From: an uncultured Bacillaceae bacterium | GTDB lineage: Bacteria; Bacillota; Bacilli; Bacillales; Pradoshiaceae | Length of the DNA stretch: 8,605 nucleotides | Assembly (NCBI GenBank): GCA_904501845.1 | Contig: CAJGCH010000122.1 | Location: 1-8,605 of the forward strand | Reading direction: 5' to 3' | Shown here: piece by piece, positions 5,283-8,605 of the stretch | How positions within the stretch are numbered: position 1 is the stretch's first letter | Layout: every line of letters starts with the position of its first letter | The notes under the pieces: generated by a model | Told to the model about the DNA's origin: nothing | The model's database searches: none | What the model saw: the letters and a program-made list of their open reading frames with translations, nothing else | Position numbers and translations under genes: made by a program

Positions 5283-6596
5283 ATGCCGCAAAGCAAATCT
5301 TCTATCCAATCATTTAGGCAAATTTTCTTTTTGTATATAGGTTTTATCATCGCATTCGCTTGTCTGTATCTGCTCCCTGCATCTAATACAGGTGATTTGC
5401 CGCTGATTGATTCGTTATTCTTATCCACAAGCGCCATGAGTGTGACCGGCCTAAGCACAATTGACATTGGTGCAACCTTAACAAGGGTCGGCCAATCCAT
5501 CCTTATGGTCGAGATGCAATTGGGGGGGATAGGAGTTGTTGTTCTCATCAGTTATCTCTTCTTGATGATGGACAAGCGAATTACGGTTTCAAGCATGCTC
5601 CTTTTATCCAAAGACCAGAATCATCATAAGCTAAGTTCCATTACTTCCCTAGCGCTCTCGGTCTTAATTATCGCGTCAATCGTGGAAACCATCTGCTTTT
5701 TCATTCTTTTTGGTGAGATACAGCCTCGCTATGATGATTTTGGAGATGCCGTCTTTGTGACCGCATTTCACTCCGTAGCAAGCTTTACGAATTCTGGATT
5801 TGATTTATTTGGGGACAGTCTTCTCTCCTTCAAGCATAATAATCTATTCCTGATTACAACCGCCATCACGATTTTCATGGGAAGCCTAGGCTATCCCACT
5901 ATGATGGAATATATCCTTTCATTCAGGAGAAGAAAGACATTGTTTACGCGGATTAATATTCGCATGCATCTTCTGCTCTTATTTGTAGGAACGGCCCTTT
6001 ATTTCTTGCTTGAATCAAAGAATGTGTTTGGAGAATACACTTTATGGGACAAGCTGACCAATGCCTTTTTCTTGTCAGCTACGTCCAGGAATGGCGGTTT
6101 GACAACAATTGATGTGTCAGCCTTATCCATCACGACCGTCCTCTGCCTGATGTTCCTCATGTTTATCGGAGGAGCTTCATCCAGTACCGGAGGCGGTATC
6201 CGGCTGACCACCGCCGCTGTCCTTATTGCCAAGATTGGAGCCGTGGCCAGGTCGCGCAAGGAAGTCGTGATTATGAAGAAAACCATCACACAGGATACGA
6301 TTGATAAATCATTTATGATTTTCTTTACCTTTATCACACTCTTTTTCGTATCTACCATTTTACTGACGATATGGCAGCCGCATGACCTTGAGCCTATCAT
6401 GTTTGAAGTCCTCTCAGCATTGACGAATACAGGACTCTCTTACGGGATCACAGATGAGTTGGCGGGAGCATCCAAAACCATATTAATATTGCTGATGATT
6501 ATTGGCCGTATCGGTGTTTTCAGTTTCATCTATACCATTTTCAAAGTTGAGAAAGCAAAAGCCAGATATTTAAAAGAAGACTTAGCTGTAGGTTAA
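5283..6596 (+). CDS. ktrB: KtrB/TrkH-family potassium channel subunit
   Basis: This 437-residue integral membrane protein forms the ion path of a Ktr-type K+ uptake system, as a dimer on a cytosolic ring of the RCK partner. The four pore-loop filters of the superfamily are visible in order: VTGLST (54-59), FTNSGF (168-173), TSRNGGLTT (267-275) and LTNTGLSYG (380-388). Hydrophobic segments surround each loop, giving the expected four M1-P-M2 repeats. The gating loop after the third repeat, GASSSTGGG at about 297-305, is intact. GGAG at 5272-5275 sits 7 bases before the ATG. The length is normal for the family (about 440-450). The RCK gene follows after 33 bases, so they form an operon. The third filter reads Asn-Gly-Gly where many family members have Thr-Ala-Gly. 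KtrB and KtrD paralogues cannot be separated from the sequence alone; the linked RCK gene favours KtrB. Confidence 0.93.
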   Translation: MPQSKSSIQSFRQIFFLYIGFIIAFACLYLLPASNTGDLPLIDSLFLSTSAMSVTGLSTIDIGATLTRVGQSILMVEMQLGGIGVVVLISYLFLMMDKRITVSSMLLLSKDQNHHKLSSITSLALSVLIIASIVETICFFILFGEIQPRYDDFGDAVFVTAFHSVASFTNSGFDLFGDSLLSFKHNNLFLITTAITIFMGSLGYPTMMEYILSFRRRKTLFTRINIRMHLLLLFVGTALYFLLESKNVFGEYTLWDKLTNAFFLSATSRNGGLTTIDVSALSITTVLCLMFLMFIGGASSSTGGGIRLTTAAVLIAKIGAVARSRKEVVIMKKTITQDTIDKSFMIFFTFITLFFVSTILLTIWQPHDLEPIMFEVLSALTNTGLSYGITDELAGASKTILILLMIIGRIGVFSFIYTIFKVEKAKARYLKEDLAVG

Positions 6597-6629
6597 TCGG
6601 CTAATCTAGTTAAAGAGGAGAATCAGACC

Positions 6630-7283
6630 ATGAAGTCATATTTAGTCATTGGAGCCGGCCGTTTTGGAACAGGGATTGTTAAGGAACTTCACAAACAGCA
6701 CTGTGAAGTGGTTGTATGTGATAAAGACGAACGAGACCTTGAATTACTCGAGGAATATGCCACCCATGCCATCGTTGGCGATTTCCGTGAGCGTGATGTG
6801 CTAGACGAATTGAAGATAGACCAATTTAATGCCGTGTTTATCGCAATTGGCTCTGATGCTTATTCTGCGATCCTTATTACAAAGAAGGTTAAGGAACGTA
6901 AAGCCAAGAAAATTATCGCCAAAGCCAACAACCGGGAAATCGGCGAAATCCTGCAAAGCTTGGGCGCTGACCGCGTGATTCTTCCAGAAGAGGAAGCCGG
7001 AAGAAAAGTTGCCCGGCAGGAATTGCTGACAGGCGTCATTGAATATATTGAAATCACGAAGGACATTTCAGCCATTGAAATGGAAGTGCCTGAAATGATG
7101 CATGGGAAGTCATTGAATGAAATGAATTTCTCAAGAAAGTTCGATATCACTGTATCCTTGGTACTGCGAAATGGAGAACCAATCCTTTCTCACTTTGCCG
7201 ATTTGAAGCTGCAGCCTGGAGACGACTTTTTGCTTATCGGATCCAATACGAATATCGATAAGTTCAAGAAGAAATATAAATAG
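6630..7283 (+). CDS. ktrA: KtrA-like RCK (TrkA-N/TrkA-C) regulatory subunit
   Basis: The 217-residue cytosolic protein forms the octameric gating ring that binds ATP/ADP or NAD(H) and opens the KtrB channel. The RCK-N Rossmann fold shows GAGRFG (8-13) in the nucleotide loop, the acidic end of the second strand at D31/D33, GDFRERD (50-56), and ILPEEEAG (117-124), the region where divalent ions bind in KtrA proteins. The RCK-C domain covers about 135-217. In characterised homologues it binds c-di-AMP, which closes the channel; that is family knowledge, not something I can test here. The ATG at 6630 follows AAAGAGGAG (6612-6620) at 9 bases. The gene is second in the operon, 33 bases behind ktrB; in B. 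subtilis ktrA comes first. Nothing suggests damage. Confidence 0.94.
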   Translation: MKSYLVIGAGRFGTGIVKELHKQHCEVVVCDKDERDLELLEEYATHAIVGDFRERDVLDELKIDQFNAVFIAIGSDAYSAILITKKVKERKAKKIIAKANNREIGEILQSLGADRVILPEEEAGRKVARQELLTGVIEYIEITKDISAIEMEVPEMMHGKSLNEMNFSRKFDITVSLVLRNGEPILSHFADLKLQPGDDFLLIGSNTNIDKFKKKYK

Positions 7284-7351
7284 GAAGATTGCCTTGCTAG
7301 GTTCAAGTAAGGGATGAATCGATCATGCATAGACTGAACCTGTTCGCACAC

Positions 7352-7395
7352 AAAAAGCCTGCTAATTGACGATATTAGCAGGCTTTATTTATTTT
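7352..7395. terminator. Bidirectional Rho-independent terminator after ktrA
   Basis: A 13-bp perfect stem (7354-7366 with 7374-7386) closes a 7-base loop. The plus side is followed by a T-rich tail (TTTATTTATTTT). The minus side has five T complementary to 7352-7356. It therefore ends ktrA and any minus-strand transcript from the decayed gene at 7420-7715. Confidence 0.93.
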
Positions 7396-7419
7396 CCTGC
7401 GATTACATCCTTTTATTTC

Positions 7420-7715
7420 TCAATTGAGACCCTTCCAGGGTATAGCGTCTAAATTCTTCATCCAGTTCTTGTTAGGATGCATCATCCCGGCCTGAGTCCG
7501 GTGAGCTTTACTTTTATTCGCTGGCCAAGGGATAAGGCTCCAAGCGGCTCCTCAAACCCAAGATTCATTAATAATGTATTGGCCATAAAAATCTCCATCA
7601 CGAGTATGCAATCCAATGGCATCGACCATTTTTTCTCCAGGAGGGATGCACAATTGCCGGTGTCAATGATTGTTTTATCTCTGATTGAATGAAGGGCAAA
7701 GAAAGGATGTTTCAA
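7420..7715 (-). pseudogene. Decayed minus-strand gene remnant, coding signal split between two frames
   Basis: No single long frame explains this stretch. Frame 1 is open from 7715 to a TGA at 7484-7482; its last part (about 7560-7485) reads like protein (LGFEEPLGALSLGQ...KLTGLRPG). In frame 2 the segment from ATG 7629, behind GGAG, to TGA 7554-7552 also reads like protein (GLHTRDGDFYGQYIINES). Frame 2 resumes at ATG 7485, overlapping the frame-1 stop, and runs to TGA 7422-7420 (MMHPNKNWMKN...). Joined with shifts near 7560 and 7485, these make one plausible protein of about 75 residues. Alternatively frame 2 is one gene with a single internal stop at 7552-7554. It stops 34 bases from a terminator that works in this direction. 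The first third of frame 1 (7715-7640) is less convincing and may be non-coding. I do not recognise the family. Confidence 0.45.
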
Positions 7716-7739
7716 TCATTGAACATTTCCGCCTATGAC

Positions 7740-7766
7740 AAAAAAGAGACAGCTTTTCGCTGCCTC
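7740..7766 (-). terminator. Rho-independent terminator of the 104-aa gene
   Basis: On the minus strand GAGGCAGC and GCTGTCTC (7766-7759 and 7753-7746, one G-U pair) form an 8-bp stem with a GAAAA loop, followed by six T (7745-7740). It lies 85 bases after the stop of the 104-aa gene. Confidence 0.88.
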
Positions 7767-7850
7767 CTTGTACTCCTTTAAGCCTCTGAGAGTTTGTATG
7801 TATTCATTTCCAAAAGCTTCTTTGCTCTATCTTTTAGGGCAACTATGGAA

Positions 7851-8165
7851 CTAGTCTTTCTTTTCTAGCAAAAGTTGCATAGTCCCTTTTTTCTGCTCTT
7901 TAAAATCCTCTAACCGTCTAGGAACATTTGTTACTCCGTGATATCTTGCATAAAACCCTTCCCACGCTTTTCCATCCAAGCGATAATATTGTTCTAACCT
8001 ATCTATATAAGTAAACAATGCCTGTTCCACTACAATTTCAGATAGCTCATATTCGCTTGGTAATTCCATATCCAATCTTTCGCATAATAATTTTTGGATT
8101 CTCTTTGCATACTTTATCTGTCCTTTAGACACATTCAGGTTTATATATTCCTCTTCTATGCTCAC
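7851..8165 (-). CDS. 104-aa unrecognised protein with GTG start
   Basis: The frame begins with GTG at 8165, 10 bases after AAGGAG on the minus strand, and ends at 7851, upstream of a good terminator. The product is charged and helical, with no membrane segment. Residues about 13-54 (VSKGQIKYAKRIQKLL...LP...SEIVVEQALFTYID) have the spacing of small Q-I-K-Y-A-K...L...LP helical modules found in DUF3072-like and some phage or plasmid proteins. That likeness is pattern-based and weak. The second half (60-85) is rich in Tyr, Arg and Trp. It is transcribed alone, in the same direction as the gene upstream, but separated from it by a 206-base AT-rich gap. Function is unknown; lower-GC codon use than ktrBA hints at accessory origin. 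Confidence 0.7.
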   Translation of the reverse strand: MSIEEEYINLNVSKGQIKYAKRIQKLLCERLDMELPSEYELSEIVVEQALFTYIDRLEQYYRLDGKAWEGFYARYHGVTNVPRRLEDFKEQKKGTMQLLLEKKD

Positions 8166-8371
8166 AGCTGCTTAGCTCCTTCATTACGATTCATCATCTA
8201 ATTATTAATTAAAAATAGATTATCGACAATAGCTTATATCATAATAAAATAATTAATAATTTACTATCTATTTAGCTTGCAATTGATTCTGCTAATGATC
8301 CATATTACTTAAGCAGATTTACCTCTCCAATTAGACGATTTTCACCAAGTCACACCTCCATCTAGCTTCAT
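8166..8371. other. AT-rich spacer with interleaved inverted repeats
   Basis: This 206-base gap holds the ribosome site AAGGAG of the 104-aa gene at its left end and no ORF with a start and ribosome site. TTGCAA on the minus strand (8277-8282) followed 17-18 bases later by TATTAA is a possible weak promoter for the 104-aa gene. AATTATTAATT (8200-8210) is the reverse complement of 8251-8261, and AAATAGAT (8213-8220) of 8266-8273; the two pairs interleave. No terminator with a T-run is seen for the gene to the right. Confidence 0.45.
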
Positions 8372-8605
8372 TTACGTACTTCCTGAATTCTTTAATTGCT
8401 TCTTAATTAGCTTTAATCCATCCTTGAAGAACTTCAAGTCGTTTTTCGGTGTGTCTTCTTCTCCATACCGCGTTTTCTCATATATTTCAGCCAATCTGTC
8501 ATTAAGCTCATCTCCATCTAAATGAATCCTATTAAGCCAATCATGAAACGGTTCTCCGTGCCTTCTTCTATAATTCTCCTTCATTTCCTTTTCCAATTTA
8601 TAGAC
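8372..8605 (-). CDS. C-terminal end of a larger protein, DUF4129-like pattern (5' end outside window)
   Basis: The frame is open from the window edge at 8605 down to TAA at 8374-8372, giving 77 residues. A TTG at 8596 could be taken as a start, but the frame continues above it and no ribosome site precedes it, so this is a truncated gene. The sequence is basic and helical. The order RRRHGEPFHDWLNRI...LNDRLAEIYEKTRYGEE recalls the G-E-x-x-x-[DE]-[FWY] then Y-E-x-x-R-Y-G pattern of DUF4129 tails. Those lie at the end of transglutaminase-like membrane proteins such as YebA/TgpA. The last 25 residues form a Lys-rich helix. The DUF4129 call is inference; the frame itself is well supported. Confidence 0.6.
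   Translation of the reverse strand, partial: VYKLEKEMKENYRRRHGEPFHDWLNRIHLDGDELNDRLAEIYEKTRYGEEDTPKNDLKFFKDGLKLIKKQLKNSGST

Noticed and set aside
7299..7341. AGGTTCA/TGAACCT inverted repeat between ktrA and its terminator
   Set aside because: The arms are 7 bases with a 29-base gap and no T-run. Probably chance, and the real terminator lies just downstream.
7477..7692. Plus-strand 71-codon frame opposite the decayed gene
   Set aside because: No ribosome site, and it starts right after the ktrA terminator. Its product is less protein-like than the minus-strand segments.

Overview
This window looks like chromosomal DNA of a low-GC Gram-positive bacterium of the Bacillaceae type. Shine-Dalgarno sites are strong and purine-rich, Rho-independent hairpins are frequent, and the recognisable proteins are Bacillus-like: a SipS/SipT-type signal peptidase I, a DUF378/YuzA-type membrane protein and a Ktr-type potassium transporter. 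There is no rRNA, tRNA, CRISPR array, transposase or phage structural cassette.

Left part (1-1100). The window opens inside the 3' end of a gene for an acidic, probably exported beta-rich protein. A 67-aa unrecognised small protein follows and ends in a textbook terminator. Next comes a non-coding block of three head-to-tail copies of a 74-bp unit (821 to about 1030). Each copy carries a 7-bp inverted repeat, and the third copy shows a paired compensatory base change.

Secretion and envelope part (1051-4453). A signal peptidase I gene on the minus strand ends in its own terminator beside the repeat block. It is divergent from a plus-strand pair: a 552-aa right-handed beta-helix protein (pectate-lyase-3/GH28-like) without a signal peptide, and a 289-aa protein with two membrane segments and a soluble C-terminal domain. 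The divergent spacer holds a 10-bp perfect inverted repeat, one arm of which overlaps the likely -10 of the signal peptidase promoter.

Ion transport part (4454-7390). A 71-aa DUF378 protein converges on an overlooked 59-aa minus-strand ORF with an excellent ribosome binding site; the two share a terminator region. After a 293-base AT-rich spacer comes a two-gene potassium uptake operon, KtrB-like channel subunit then KtrA-like RCK regulatory subunit, closed by a strong bidirectional terminator. The channel protein would sit in the membrane and be gated by a cytosolic ring of the RCK protein that binds nucleotides.

Right part (7391-8605). This part is minus-strand. It holds an apparently decayed gene remnant with coding signal switching between two frames, a 104-aa unrecognised protein with a GTG start and its own terminator, a 206-base very AT-rich spacer with interleaved inverted repeats, and the C-terminal end of a gene whose sequence pattern resembles DUF4129 tails.

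I see no complete new multi-gene system. The best leads are the 74-bp repeat block with covariation, the beta-helix/two-TM gene pair with its divergent inverted repeat, the 59-aa ORF, and the decayed gene between two terminators.
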